Source: an uncultured Flavobacterium sp. (GTDB lineage Bacteria > Bacteroidota > Bacteroidia > Flavobacteriales > Flavobacteriaceae). Taken from it: DNA of 64,000 nucleotides. Positions within the stretch are counted from its first letter, which is position 1; every line of letters starts with the position of its first letter. The stretch spans positions 124,001-188,000 of the forward strand of contig NZ_OY730257.1 of the NCBI RefSeq assembly GCF_963422545.1, in the 5' to 3' direction. The notes below the pieces were generated by a model that was not told the origin of the DNA, did no database searches, and saw nothing but the letters and a program-made list of their open reading frames with translations. Position numbers and translations under genes: made by a program. This document shows, one piece after another, positions 23,434-32,353 of this stretch.

Positions 23434-23524
23434 AACGTAAAGCCCTAGCCCTGATGGAAGCGGCATCCTTTTGTTTTTTTCTTTAAAAAACAAAAGATAC
23501 AGCGAACAGCAGGAAACAGCTCCT
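23434..23524. repeat. Structured intergenic repeat, copy B
   Basis: Reads AACGTAAAGCCCTAGCCCTG, GGAAGCGGCATCC, a T-rich/A-rich hairpin (CTTTTGTTTTTT with AAAAAACAAAAG) and GATACAGCGAACAGCAGGAA ending at the pheS stop codon. Same order of parts as copies A (7394) and C (28534), but the outer stem is less clear. Confidence 0.55.
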
Positions 23525-24542
23525 AAATATTTGCTTTGAACTGCTCTAAGAAACGAACATCATTTTCATAAAACATACGGATATCACCAATTTGGTACAA
23601 TAACATCGCAATACGCTCTACTCCCATTCCGAAAGCAAAACCGTTGTATTCGTCAGGATTGATGTCGCAATTTTTAAGAACGTTTGGATCAACCATTCCG
23701 CAACCTCCAATTTCTAACCAACCAGTTCCTTTTGTGATACGGTAATCAGTTTCTGTTTTCAGACCCCAATAAATATCAATTTCGGCACTTGGCTCTGTAA
23801 ATGGAAAGTATGACGGACGTAAACGGATCTTCGATTTTCCGAACATTTCTTTAGTGAAATAAAGCAATGTTTGTTTCAAATCTGCAAACGAAACGTCTTT
23901 GTCAATATACAATCCTTCAACCTGATGGAAAATACAGTGCGAACGTGATGAAACAGCTTCGTTACGAAACACACGTCCCGGAGAAATAGTACGAATTGGC
24001 GGTTTGTGATTTTCCATATAACGCACCTGAACTGATGATGTATGCGTACGCAACAACACATCAGGATTTGTCTGAATGAAAAATGTATCCTGCATATCAC
24101 GAGCCGGATGATATTCCGGTAAGTTCAATGCAGTAAAGTTATGCCAGTCGTCTTCGATTTCCGGTCCTTCGGAAACGTTGAAACCAATATTGGCAAAAAT
24201 ATCTATAATTTGATTTTTAACAATCGAAATCGGGTGACGGGAACCAATAATTACCGGTTCTGCCGCACGCGTTAAATCACCAAAAACACCTTTAGTTTCT
24301 TCTTTACTTTCAAGCTCTTCCTGAATAACTCTTATTTTTTCTTCAGCAACAGCTTTTAAAGTATTAATTACTTGTCCAAAGTCTTTTTTCTGGTCGTTCG
24401 GAATATTTTTAAACTCAGTAAAAAGTTCTTTCAGTAACCCTTTACTACCTAAATATTTAATACGGAATTGCTCTAAAGATTCTTTGTTTTTATCATTAAA
24501 GGCTTTAGCTTCCTCTATATGTTCTTTTATCTTGTCTATCAT
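23523..24542 (-). CDS. pheS: Phenylalanine--tRNA ligase alpha subunit
   Basis: Catalytic subunit of the (alpha-beta)2 enzyme that charges tRNA-Phe. 339 residues, normal length. The N-terminal coiled-coil tRNA-binding region covers about 1-90 (IKEHIEEAKAFNDKNKESLEQFRIKYLGSKGLLKELF). Class II motifs follow: GSRHPISIVKNQIIDIFANIGF near 101, the motif 2 region LRTHTSSVQVRYMENHKPPIRTISPGRVFRNEAV near 163-197, and motif 3 at YNGFAFGMGVERIAMLLYQIGDIR near 298-321. The beta subunit gene (pheT) is not in the window, so the two are unlinked. Confidence 0.97.
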   Translation of the reverse strand: MIDKIKEHIEEAKAFNDKNKESLEQFRIKYLGSKGLLKELFTEFKNIPNDQKKDFGQVINTLKAVAEEKIRVIQEELESKEETKGVFGDLTRAAEPVIIGSRHPISIVKNQIIDIFANIGFNVSEGPEIEDDWHNFTALNLPEYHPARDMQDTFFIQTNPDVLLRTHTSSVQVRYMENHKPPIRTISPGRVFRNEAVSSRSHCIFHQVEGLYIDKDVSFADLKQTLLYFTKEMFGKSKIRLRPSYFPFTEPSAEIDIYWGLKTETDYRITKGTGWLEIGGCGMVDPNVLKNCDINPDEYNGFAFGMGVERIAMLLYQIGDIRMFYENDVRFLEQFKANI

Positions 24543-24589
24543 TTTCCTTCACTAATTGAGAATACAAATTTAGTGTTTTTAGTTTAAAG

Positions 24590-24668
24590 TGTGCAGTCAC
24601 ACTCACAGTTTTCAGAATTATTAAACATAAAAACTAAAAACTGTGACTGAGACTGAGACTAAAAACTA
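24590..24668. repeat. Imperfect inverted repeat upstream of pheS
   Basis: GCAGTCACACTCACAGTTTT pairs imperfectly with AAAAACTGTGACTGAGACTG across a loop of about 20 nt. It lies in the spacer between pheS and the convergently unlinked small gene upstream on the same strand, where it may act as that gene's terminator. Confidence 0.5.
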
Positions 24669-25022
24669 CTCTATAACTTTTCTTTCTAAAAAATAATTCA
24701 CAATGGCTTCTTTCATTAAAACCGATTGTTCTCCCGCTTTTAACGCCGGTAATTGTTCTTTTACTTTGTAATGTGGCCATCCTTCGGCATCAAAAAAATC
24801 GAATTCATAAAACCCATAAGGTTCTAATAATCGACAAATGGCGATGTGCATCAGGTTTAATTTTTCATCTTTTTTGAATTCGCGGTGTACTTTTCCGAGT
24901 TCCTGAACTCCAATTAGGTAAATTATGGCATCTAAATCTAAGTCTTCACCTTGCGAAAACTGATTTGATAGTATATCGACGAGCTTTTCCCATCGCTCTT
25001 TTAGTTGTGTATCTCTGGACAT
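24666..25022 (-). CDS. Conserved hypothetical protein
   Basis: 118 residues, predicted cytosolic and mostly helical. Notable stretches are LKERWEKLVDILSNQFSQGEDLDLDAIIYLIGVQELGK, LNLMHIAICRLLEPYGFYEFDFFDAEGWPHYKV and a C-terminal ALKAGEQSVLMKEAIVNYF. It resembles a small family conserved across Bacteroidota without known function. It lies 123 bp upstream of pheS on the same strand. The start at 25022 is preceded by an AT-rich leader with no clear Shine-Dalgarno, as usual here. Confidence 0.75.
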   Translation of the reverse strand: MSRDTQLKERWEKLVDILSNQFSQGEDLDLDAIIYLIGVQELGKVHREFKKDEKLNLMHIAICRLLEPYGFYEFDFFDAEGWPHYKVKEQLPALKAGEQSVLMKEAIVNYFLERKVIE

Positions 25023-25391
25023 TTTTATTTAATTATAAATTATGAATTGTGAATTATAAATTCAAAAACCATAAAAATTTAGTTTGCAAAGATACAGACT
25101 TCGAGGCCAAAGACCTTAAAAAACGGAAAACTTCCATTTTATGGTGGTTAAAATGGCACGCAGATGACACGAATTTTATGGATTTGCTCCGATTTTATTT
25201 TTTTATTCTGTAATCTTTGACGGCAAATCACGAAAACTTTAAGTCATAAATCAACCAAATAATTATAATCTGCGTTAATCCGTAAAATCCGTATAATCTG
25301 TGGGCTAAAAAAACCTCTGAACCTTCGCAACTCTGAACCTCTGAACCTAAAAAAAGATATATATTTGCGCCTCAATAAAACCACAGAAAAT
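25023..25391. other. Intergenic region with degenerate repeats before the CvpA gene
   Basis: Holds AATTATAAATTATGAATTGTGAATTATAAATT-like words near 25028, split here in short form, and a degraded element about 25150-25320 (GGCACGCAGATGACACGAAT to TCTGCGTTAATCCGTAAAAT and CTGTGGGC) similar to the block at 36785. Near the end are CTCTGAACCTCTGAACC words and a TATATTTG box (25360-25367), the likely -7 element of the CvpA gene. Confidence 0.5.
25360..25367 (+). promoter_or_regulatory. Candidate -7 box of the CvpA gene
   Basis: TATATTTG followed by CGCC fits TAnnTTTG, 24 bp before the ATG at 25392. The nearby TTG is part of this box rather than a start codon. Confidence 0.45.
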
Positions 25392-25943
25392 ATGAGTTTT
25401 TTAGATATGCTTTTTGGAGCACTTTTGGCTTACAGTTTATACAAAGGAATTAAAAATGGGCTTTTTGTAGAGGTTGCTTCTTTTATTTCGTTATTGTTGG
25501 GAATTTATATCGCGATTAAATTTTCGTCTTTAATGAAAGAAATCATCATGAAACACGTTTCCTGGAATCCAAACACGATTCAGGTTACGGCTTTTATCCT
25601 GACTTTTATTCTTGTGGTAATTGGCGTTTATTTCTTAGCAAAAATCCTTACCGGAATTGCCGATTTTGCTTTTCTGGGTTGGGCTAATAAACTTGGCGGA
25701 GGCTTTTTTAGAATCTTAAAAACTATTCTAATCCTGAGTATTTTTATCGCTCTTTTTGAGAAAATAAACTTCAATGAAACTTTTGCAAAGAAAGAAACCT
25801 TAGATAAGTCTATTTTTTATAATCCGGTTAAAAAAGTAGCTGCTTTTGTTTATCCATCTATCGAAAAATGGTATGATACTTTTAAAGAAGAACATGCTAA
25901 GGATTCTCAAGAAAAACCCAAAGAAACTTCTGAAAAAGAATAA
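25392..25943 (+). CDS. CvpA family membrane protein
   Basis: 183 residues from the ATG at 25392 (MSFLDMLFGALLAYSLYKGIKNG), the position that gives the normal CvpA N-terminus. Four membrane segments follow at about 2-18, 22-45 (LFVEVASFISLLLGIYIAIKF), 66-88 (VTAFILTFILVVIGVYFLAKIL) and 104-123 (FRILKTILILSIFIALF), then a charged cytosolic tail. GWANKLGGGFFRILK before the last helix is the family hallmark. CvpA is linked to colicin V production in E. coli and to envelope stress resistance. It is a single-gene unit with a repeat-type terminator. Confidence 0.88.
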   Translation: MSFLDMLFGALLAYSLYKGIKNGLFVEVASFISLLLGIYIAIKFSSLMKEIIMKHVSWNPNTIQVTAFILTFILVVIGVYFLAKILTGIADFAFLGWANKLGGGFFRILKTILILSIFIALFEKINFNETFAKKETLDKSIFYNPVKKVAAFVYPSIEKWYDTFKEEHAKDSQEKPKETSEKE

Positions 25944-25957
25944 TTCGCTTCAATATT

Positions 25958-25990
25958 AAACCCGACAGATTTTAAAAACCTGTCGGGTTT
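25958..25990 (+). terminator. Palindromic-repeat terminator (CCCGACAG family)
   Basis: AAACCCGACAG / CTGTCGGGTTT around a TTTTAAAAA core, identical in its arms to 6403 and 57709. It lies between the convergent CvpA and GH95 genes. Confidence 0.8.
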
Positions 25991-26014
25991 GACAATATTG
26001 TGTTTAGAACTATT

Positions 26015-28411
26015 TTACCACTTTATTTCTAGTTTCTGGCCTTTTTTCAAAGTGATATCTTGTTTTCTATCACCGAAAATTAAAGTTGTTTTTCCTCCAT
26101 TTTTTGAAGAAACAATTACTTTTTCAGGTTTCTTATTATTCCAGGTTATTTCTAATTCAAATCCGCCTCTTGCGCAGATTCCTTTTACAGAACCTTGTTC
26201 CCAGGCGTCTGGTAAAGCTGGCAATAATCTGATTTCGTTTTCGTCAGATTGCACCAACATTTCGGCAACGGCAGCGGCTCCGCCAAAATTACCATCAATT
26301 TGAAATGGCGGATGTGCATCGAATAAATTCGGATATGTTCCTCCTCCTCTTCTTGGTTTTTCCGTTTTCTTTCCGTCAGGATCTACATATCTTAACAATT
26401 CTCTGAACATTTTATAAGCACGATTTCCGTCCCAAAGCCTTGCCCAAAGATTAATTCGCCAGCCTTTTGACCAGCCTGTTGTTTCGTCACCTTTTATCTC
26501 CAGTGTTTTCTTGGCAGCTTTTGCCAATTCCGGCGCTTTTAATGGCGTAATATGATCACCAGGAAAAAGCCCGAACAAATGCGATTGATGACGATGCTGT
26601 AATTCTTCGTCTTCCCAATCAAAATACCACTCTTGCAAATTTCCTTTTTTACCAACTTGATACGGATGAAATTTAGAAAGTGCAGTTTCTAATTTTGCTC
26701 TAAAATCAGCATCAACATTTAAGACTTTTGAAGCCTTAATTGTTTTATCAAAACATTCTCTGATCATGGCTAAATCAGCCGTTCCTCCGTACATTGTTGC
26801 TCCAATAAATCCGTCTGGCGTAACATATTTATTTTCTGGAGAAGTCGATGGCGATGTAATTAAATTTCCATTTTTATCAGTAATCATCCATCCTAAAAAG
26901 AATTGTGATGCTCCTTTCATGATTGGATAACCTTCATCTTTCAGATATTTTTTGTCTTGGGTAAAAACATAATGTTCCCAAATATGTGTGCTTAACCAAG
27001 CTCCTGATAATGGCCAACATGACCAACTTGGATCTTCTTTTCCGAAATTCCCAACAGGATTTGTCATTGCCCAAATATCAGAATTGTGCGCCGAAGCCCA
27101 ACCTTCATTGACTCCGTAAAAAGTTTTTGCCGTAACTTTTCCGGTTACCGAAAGATTTTTAATAAAACTCAAAAGTGGCAAATGCATTTCTGAAAGATTG
27201 GTGTTTTCAGCCAGCCAGTAATTTTCTTCAAGATTAATGTTCATCGTATAATTACTGCTCCAAGGCGGACTCAAATACGGATTCCAAATTCCTTGCAAAT
27301 TTGCCGGAACGCCTAATGTTCTTGAAGAGCTAATTAATAAATATCGGCCATAATTGAAATAAAGAATTTCAAGGTTTTTATCTTCTTTCCCGTCTGAATA
27401 TCGAAGCAAACGTTCGTCTGTTGGTAAATCCTGTGCGGTTGTTTTACCTAAATCTAAATCGACACGATTATAGAATTTCTGATAATCTTTTGTATGACTT
27501 TCTTCTAATTTATCAAATGATTTCGCGAAGGCTTTGCTTAAATTATCTGTTGCAATTGCATTATTATCTAATCCTTGTGAAGCCGGATTTTTATCGAAAC
27601 CATTAAAACTCGTTGCAATCGAAACATAAATTATAGCTTCTGTTCCGTTTTTTAAACCCAAATTTCCTCCGGAAGTTTCAACAGTTCCATCGGTATTTTT
27701 GATTTTTATTGAAGTTGTAAATCTTGTTCCTCTTTCTTTTTCTAAAAGATACGAAGGCACAACATGATAATCCGGATTTTCATTAATTGGCGCAGTTCCA
27801 TTCATTACCAGCACATTATTTTTTACTTCTGTCTTGAATTTTAATAAACTGCTTGAATTGATATCAAAACTTAAAGCTCCTTTTTGACTGCTTGTGAGTT
27901 TGATAATCATAATTTGGTCTGGCGCCGAAACAAAATATTCGCGTGTAAATTTAACGCCGTCAATTTCGTAACTTACTTTTGAAACAGCTTTCGAGACATC
28001 CAGTTCCCGATAATAATTGGTGACTTTTCCTTTATTTGAATTTGTAATTAACAATGTCCCAAGCGGAGCATATTTTTCGGAATTTTTACCTTCAATCTTT
28101 TTATTTAATTCTTCGGCTAGTTTGTAATCTTCGTTTTTGAGTGCTTCACGAATTGCCGGAACATTTTTGTAAGCTTCGGGATTCATGTTTGCGTTTACAG
28201 GTTCGCCTGACCAAAGCGTAATGTCGTTCAGATAAATTTTATCTGAATCTACACCGCCAAAAACCGTTGCGCCCATTTTTCCGTTTCCTAAAACTAAGCT
28301 TTCTTCAAAGAATTCGGCGGGTTGTTTGTACCATAAAACATGTTTCGATTGTGCCGAAATGTTTATGTAGTAAGATGTGAAAAGTAAAATGAAAAATGTT
28401 TTTTTTATCAT
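26015..28411 (-). CDS. Glycoside hydrolase family 95 (alpha-L-fucosidase/galactosidase type)
   Basis: 798 residues with a signal peptide (about 1-20, ending NISAQ). Family 95 inverting enzymes remove terminal alpha-1,2-L-fucose or L-galactose, as in fucosylated xyloglucan side chains. N-terminal beta domain: LWYKQPAEFFEESLVLGNGKMGATVFGG and LNDITLWSGEP. Catalytic (alpha/alpha)6 barrel: ANLQGIWNPYLSPPWSSNYTMNINLEENYW, SWSCWPLSGAWLSTHIWEHY, SPSTSPENKY, and the C-terminal FDAHPPFQIDGNFGGAAAVAEML. NLEENYW replaces the more usual NTEMNYW, which may alter specificity. It is the last gene of the locus, separated from the acetylesterase gene by 376 bp of repeats. Confidence 0.9.
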   Translation of the reverse strand: MIKKTFFILLFTSYYINISAQSKHVLWYKQPAEFFEESLVLGNGKMGATVFGGVDSDKIYLNDITLWSGEPVNANMNPEAYKNVPAIREALKNEDYKLAEELNKKIEGKNSEKYAPLGTLLITNSNKGKVTNYYRELDVSKAVSKVSYEIDGVKFTREYFVSAPDQIMIIKLTSSQKGALSFDINSSSLLKFKTEVKNNVLVMNGTAPINENPDYHVVPSYLLEKERGTRFTTSIKIKNTDGTVETSGGNLGLKNGTEAIIYVSIATSFNGFDKNPASQGLDNNAIATDNLSKAFAKSFDKLEESHTKDYQKFYNRVDLDLGKTTAQDLPTDERLLRYSDGKEDKNLEILYFNYGRYLLISSSRTLGVPANLQGIWNPYLSPPWSSNYTMNINLEENYWLAENTNLSEMHLPLLSFIKNLSVTGKVTAKTFYGVNEGWASAHNSDIWAMTNPVGNFGKEDPSWSCWPLSGAWLSTHIWEHYVFTQDKKYLKDEGYPIMKGASQFFLGWMITDKNGNLITSPSTSPENKYVTPDGFIGATMYGGTADLAMIRECFDKTIKASKVLNVDADFRAKLETALSKFHPYQVGKKGNLQEWYFDWEDEELQHRHQSHLFGLFPGDHITPLKAPELAKAAKKTLEIKGDETTGWSKGWRINLWARLWDGNRAYKMFRELLRYVDPDGKKTEKPRRGGGTYPNLFDAHPPFQIDGNFGGAAAVAEMLVQSDENEIRLLPALPDAWEQGSVKGICARGGFELEITWNNKKPEKVIVSSKNGGKTTLIFGDRKQDITLKKGQKLEIKW

Positions 28412-28428
28412 ATCTGTGTTTATTTTCC

Positions 28429-28516
28429 TAACAGGTTTTGAAAAGCTGTTAGGAATTATTATTCGCTCGAATATTCCAAATTATTATACCTAACAGGTTG
28501 AAAAAACCTGTTAGGA
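28429..28516 (-). repeat. Two CCTAACAGG hairpins between the CE20 and GH95 genes
   Basis: CCTAACAG...CTGTTAGG at 28429-28455 and CCTAACAGGTT...AACCTGTTAGG at 28490-28516. They are tandem related stem-loops on the leader side of the GH95 gene, inside the operon. They may attenuate transcription or protect RNA ends. Confidence 0.7.
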
Positions 28517-28533
28517 TATCGAAAACCAATATA

Positions 28534-28648
28534 CGCGCGTGAGGGATAGAAGCTAGCTACCGAAGTAGCGCGGATAGCCCGACCGTATTTGCGAAAGGCG
28601 CACATAAGCGGTTCGTTAAATAGCGCCTTTTGTAAATATGGTCACGCC
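28534..28648. repeat. Structured intergenic repeat, copy C
   Basis: Begins GCGTGAGGGATAGAAGC, continues with a GCTAGCTAC/GTAGCGC hairpin and GCGGATAGCCCGACC, and ends GGTCACGCCC. Outer ends pair as GCGTGA with TCACGC. A further stem joins 28580-28600 to 28622-28642 (GACCGTATTT... with ...AAATATGGTC, few mismatches). Related to 7394 and 23434. Confidence 0.65.
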
Positions 28649-28787
28649 CAAATAATTATTCTCAACGGATTAAAATCCTTTGCTACCGATGAATTGTTCC
28701 TAACGGAACATTTTCGTTATATTTTATTAAGAGGTTTAATAGTAACATCTTGTTTCTTGTTTCTAACTTCTTAATAAGAACTAAAAC

Positions 28788-30737
28788 CTACTTACTCACC
28801 TTATATATTTCATTTGCTGACAACATTTCCCAATTGTCGGTTCTAAATGGTGATCCAGGAAATTTTTCTTTGTTGAAAAGATTGATTTCGGTATCGTCGT
28901 CTGCCCAGCCGTAATGAACTGCAACTGGATTTTGAACCTGATCGCTTGATAGAATTACTTTGTTGTCTTTTATTGTCGCTTTCGCGGAATGAAAAACTTT
29001 GTCGGCACCTGCAATTTCAAATCCTTTTAAGTTTCCTGAATTACCTGAAGCCGTTAATCCCGAACCAATATTATCGAAAGTTAAAATGATTTGGTTTCCT
29101 TTTATTTCCTGAGATTTGTACGTTGGTCCGTTATGAACTTGCTTTTTGTCATAAACATTGTTTAGAGCAATTGCCGCCAAACGTAAACCAACGTCTTGTT
29201 TATTTGTTGGATGAATGTCTTTTGCGTTACCAATATCTGTCGTAACAGCCATTCCAGTCTTTGGCAATTTTAGAGTTTCAGATTGTGCTTCGCGAAGTTC
29301 TGCCCAGCGACTGCCCACTTTGCTGTTGCCATTTTGCTCATTAAAAGTTGACAATTGAACGAAGTAAAAAGGAAAATCACCTTGTTTAAACTTTGTTCGC
29401 CAGTCTGTAATCATTAACGGAAATGCTTTTTTGTATTGATTTGCTCTCCAAACATTGGCTTCGCCCTGATACCATAAAACACCCTCAATGGCATACGGAA
29501 CCAACGGATTTACCATTGCATTGTATAATAACGATGGATAACTGTTTGGTGACAAAGATGTTTTTACGACAATAACTTTGAATTTCCATTTTCCGTCAAG
29601 CGGAATATTTTTATTGCCAAGAGTTAGTTTTAAATCGGCTGCGTCGCCATAGATTCCGCCGCCGCCACTGTTATCGACGATTCTAACTGCGATTACATTT
29701 TTTCCTTCTTTTAAAATATTCGCAGGTATTTCGTAAACACGTTTTACATCGTATTGTGTGTTTTTACCCACTTCGATTCCGTTTACATACGTAATATCTT
29801 CATCGTCGATTTTTGAAAGATAAAGTGTTGCTTTGTTTTTAATGTCGTCTGCAGAAAGTGTAATGGTTTTTCGCATCCAAACTACGCCGTCTAAATCGCC
29901 TAAAGACTGGTTTTCCCATAAACCTGGTGTATTAAGTTCACCCCAGGCAACATCGTTAAATTCTGAATCTTTGAATGTATTTTCATTATCTGTACTTACT
30001 GGAGTTCCCTGAACTTTTTCGATTCTTTCTTTCATTTGTTTTGCGTACAATTTTGAAATTGAATCGACATTCATTACAGGGACATCGGCAATCATGTTTT
30101 TAAAATCATCACTTTTTTGAAATGCTTCACGACTTGTCCAGGTTTCTACATTGGTTCCGCCCCAGGAAGTATTGATTATCCCGATTGGAATTTTTAATTC
30201 GGCATATAATTTTCTGGCGAAATAATATCCAACAGCTGTAAAATTGCCAACAGTTTCTTTATTTGCTGTTTCCCATTTTCCGGCTTTTAAATCGTCTTTT
30301 GGTTTACCGCTTAAATCTTGTGCAACTCCAAAATGACGAATCATTGGATAATTTGAATCAGCAATTTCTTTTTCGGCATTTATGGTTTTTGAAACCCGAA
30401 ATTCCATATTCGATTGTCCGCTGCAAATCCAAACTTCACCAACCAAAACATTTTTGATCGTAATTTTATTTTTTCCGATAATTATTAATTCGAAAGGTCC
30501 GCCAGCTTTTTCAGAATTTAGATTTAAAGTCCATTTTCCGTTTTTATCGGCTGTTGTTTTTTGTATTTGCTTGTTAAAATGAACTTCTATTTTTTCATTT
30601 GCATCGGCAAAACCCCAAATTGGAATTGCTTTGTTGCGCTGAAGCACCATTCCGTCAGAAAACAGCAAAGGCATTTTGACATTAGCGTTAGCTAAAACAC
30701 TTATTACCAGAAAAATAAATAAGATACTTTTTTTCAT
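28788..30737 (-). CDS. Acetylesterase of the sialate O-acetylesterase (SASA/CE20-like) type
   Basis: 649 residues with a signal peptide (about 1-19). The SGNH-type esterase domain is split. Its first part has the nucleophile motif VWICSGQSNMEF (Ser109) and NTSWGGTNVETW. A beta jelly-roll insertion follows (about 265-375: WGELNTPGLWENQ, VWMRKTITLSADDI, TYVNGIEVG). The second part has WYQGEANVWRANQYKKAFPLMITDWR and the late catalytic Asp-His in DIHPTNKQDVGLRLA. The arrangement resembles CE20 enzymes that remove acetyl groups from xyloglucan oligosaccharides, which suits the neighbours. Export to the periplasm is expected. Confidence 0.85.
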   Translation of the reverse strand: MKKSILFIFLVISVLANANVKMPLLFSDGMVLQRNKAIPIWGFADANEKIEVHFNKQIQKTTADKNGKWTLNLNSEKAGGPFELIIIGKNKITIKNVLVGEVWICSGQSNMEFRVSKTINAEKEIADSNYPMIRHFGVAQDLSGKPKDDLKAGKWETANKETVGNFTAVGYYFARKLYAELKIPIGIINTSWGGTNVETWTSREAFQKSDDFKNMIADVPVMNVDSISKLYAKQMKERIEKVQGTPVSTDNENTFKDSEFNDVAWGELNTPGLWENQSLGDLDGVVWMRKTITLSADDIKNKATLYLSKIDDEDITYVNGIEVGKNTQYDVKRVYEIPANILKEGKNVIAVRIVDNSGGGGIYGDAADLKLTLGNKNIPLDGKWKFKVIVVKTSLSPNSYPSLLYNAMVNPLVPYAIEGVLWYQGEANVWRANQYKKAFPLMITDWRTKFKQGDFPFYFVQLSTFNEQNGNSKVGSRWAELREAQSETLKLPKTGMAVTTDIGNAKDIHPTNKQDVGLRLAAIALNNVYDKKQVHNGPTYKSQEIKGNQIILTFDNIGSGLTASGNSGNLKGFEIAGADKVFHSAKATIKDNKVILSSDQVQNPVAVHYGWADDDTEINLFNKEKFPGSPFRTDNWEMLSANEIYKVSK

Positions 30738-30757
30738 TTCTTTCCAATTTAAATTGT

Positions 30758-30840
30758 TTAAACCATATAAGTGATATAAGATAATTTAAGTTTTTACTCA
30801 GCGTGAAACTTATTTTACTTATATCACTTATATGGTTTAA
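30758..30840 (-). repeat. 23-bp perfect inverted repeat between the GH5 and CE20 genes
   Basis: Left arm 30758-30780 and right arm 30818-30840 (core CTTATATCACTTATATGG) are exact complements, loop 37 nt, with an inner AAGTTT/AAACTT pair. It fills most of the 112-bp spacer in the middle of the operon. Confidence 0.85.
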
Positions 30841-30849
30841 GCTATTTTT

Positions 30850-32352
30850 TTACAGCAATCCTTCCTTCAGAGCTGTTAAAGCCTGAGTGTCGAAAACGGT
30901 ATTATCACTTCTTGTAAAAATTCCGAAACCATTATTTCCAGTGCTTCCTTCATCCCAATAAAACGGTAATAAACCATTTGCTCGAGCTGTTTTTACAACA
31001 GTTTTTAAATAATATGCTCTCGAAGCTAAATGTAAAGTTAAAGCATCTCCGGTTAAAGTCGTTCTACGGATGGCTCCAAATTCTCCTAATAAAACCGGAA
31101 TTCCATTATCGATAAACTGCGTTTTCATTAATTTAAAGGTTTTATCTAAATCGGCTTCTTCTCCATAAGTTGCATTTCGTTCTGTATCTGTTGTTGAGTG
31201 ATAATTTGCTCCCCAATAGTAGAACATTTTACCCCAAGATTCATCTTTAGTCATACCGGCAAAATTCCACGGACCATAATAATGAACCTCTACCATCATA
31301 CGATTTGCTGCTGTATCTGTAGGCAATATAGTCATTAATTTGCTTGTTTTTTCAATATCCGTTGATGGTCCCTGAATTACTAAGGTACGATATGCGTTTT
31401 TTCCACCAGTAGAACGAACTGCATTAATAAAAGTTTGATGATATGAAGTTAAAACAGCCATTTGTCCAGCATCATCAACCGCCGGTTCGTTGGCACTGGC
31501 GAAAAGCAAATGCTCGTCAAATCCGCGTAATTGTGTTGCGATTTGTTCCCAAAAAGCTTTTTGTTTGGCATTTGTTTCTATTTTTTTAGCTTCGGTAATA
31601 TTATTTTCTAACCATCCACCATCCCAGTGAATATTTACAAGAACATACATATCATTGTCAACACAATATTGAACTACTTCTTTTACTCTGTCAAGCCATT
31701 CAGTTTTAAGTTGTGCTGTTGCAGAATTTGCCATATATTGATTCCACGAACAAGGAATTCTTATCGCATTAAATCCGTTTGCTTTTACAGCATCGATCAA
31801 AGCTTTTGTAACTTTTGGATTTCCCCATGCAGTTTCTCCTCCAATTGCATCTAATGTATTCCCAATATTCCACCCTAATTTTATTTTTCCTGCTAATTGT
31901 ACAGCTGTGCTTGACATTCCGGATTGATCTGCCGCAATTGGGTTTGTATTATAACTTGGGTATAAACTAGCAGCTGCCTCTTTACCTGCCTGAGTAACTG
32001 CGATCTTTACAGGTGAAGCTTCTCCTGAACTAACTGTAATAGTTGCTGTTCTTGCTTCTGTACTTGTGTTTTCTGAAGCTGTTATTTTAACGGCAACAGT
32101 TCCAGAAGTTCCCCCTACCTGACTTAATTGAATCCAGCTTGCACTTGGATTACTAATCATCCACGCTGTAACATTTGAATTGATATTTATGCTGGCTTCA
32201 CTGCCTTTGCTTGCAAAATCAATTTTATTAATATCTACAGCAAGAGTTTTTGCTGCTGCTTTTTCTTCTTTATCAGAACTGCAAGCCCAAATACTTAAAA
32301 AAGTGAAGCATAAAATGGTACTCAATAAGCAAATTTTAATTGTATTTTTCAT
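30850..32352 (-). CDS. BACON-domain GH5 endo-glucanase, probably surface endo-xyloglucanase
   Basis: 500 residues. A lipoprotein signal ends at Cys24 (FLSIWACSSDKEE), followed by acidic residues that favour surface display. A BACON carbohydrate-binding-like domain spans about 35-123 (SNPSASWIQLSQ, TATITVSSGEASPVKIAVTQAG). The GH5 domain (about 145-500, subfamily 4 style) has LGWNIGNTLDAIGGETAWGNP, VNIHWDGGW, the acid/base Glu289 in ASANEPAV and the nucleophile Glu424 in LLGEFGAI. BACON-GH5_4 lipoproteins are the typical backbone-cutting enzymes of xyloglucan loci in Bacteroides. The gene starts 112 bp before the CE20 gene and 1 bp after GH3. Confidence 0.9.
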   Translation of the reverse strand: MKNTIKICLLSTILCFTFLSIWACSSDKEEKAAAKTLAVDINKIDFASKGSEASININSNVTAWMISNPSASWIQLSQVGGTSGTVAVKITASENTSTEARTATITVSSGEASPVKIAVTQAGKEAAASLYPSYNTNPIAADQSGMSSTAVQLAGKIKLGWNIGNTLDAIGGETAWGNPKVTKALIDAVKANGFNAIRIPCSWNQYMANSATAQLKTEWLDRVKEVVQYCVDNDMYVLVNIHWDGGWLENNITEAKKIETNAKQKAFWEQIATQLRGFDEHLLFASANEPAVDDAGQMAVLTSYHQTFINAVRSTGGKNAYRTLVIQGPSTDIEKTSKLMTILPTDTAANRMMVEVHYYGPWNFAGMTKDESWGKMFYYWGANYHSTTDTERNATYGEEADLDKTFKLMKTQFIDNGIPVLLGEFGAIRRTTLTGDALTLHLASRAYYLKTVVKTARANGLLPFYWDEGSTGNNGFGIFTRSDNTVFDTQALTALKEGLL

Positions 32353-32353
32353 C

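Noticed and set aside
25365..25391. TTG start for the CvpA gene
   Set aside because: It lies in a TATATTTG box, and the ATG at 25392 starts the first membrane helix as in the family.
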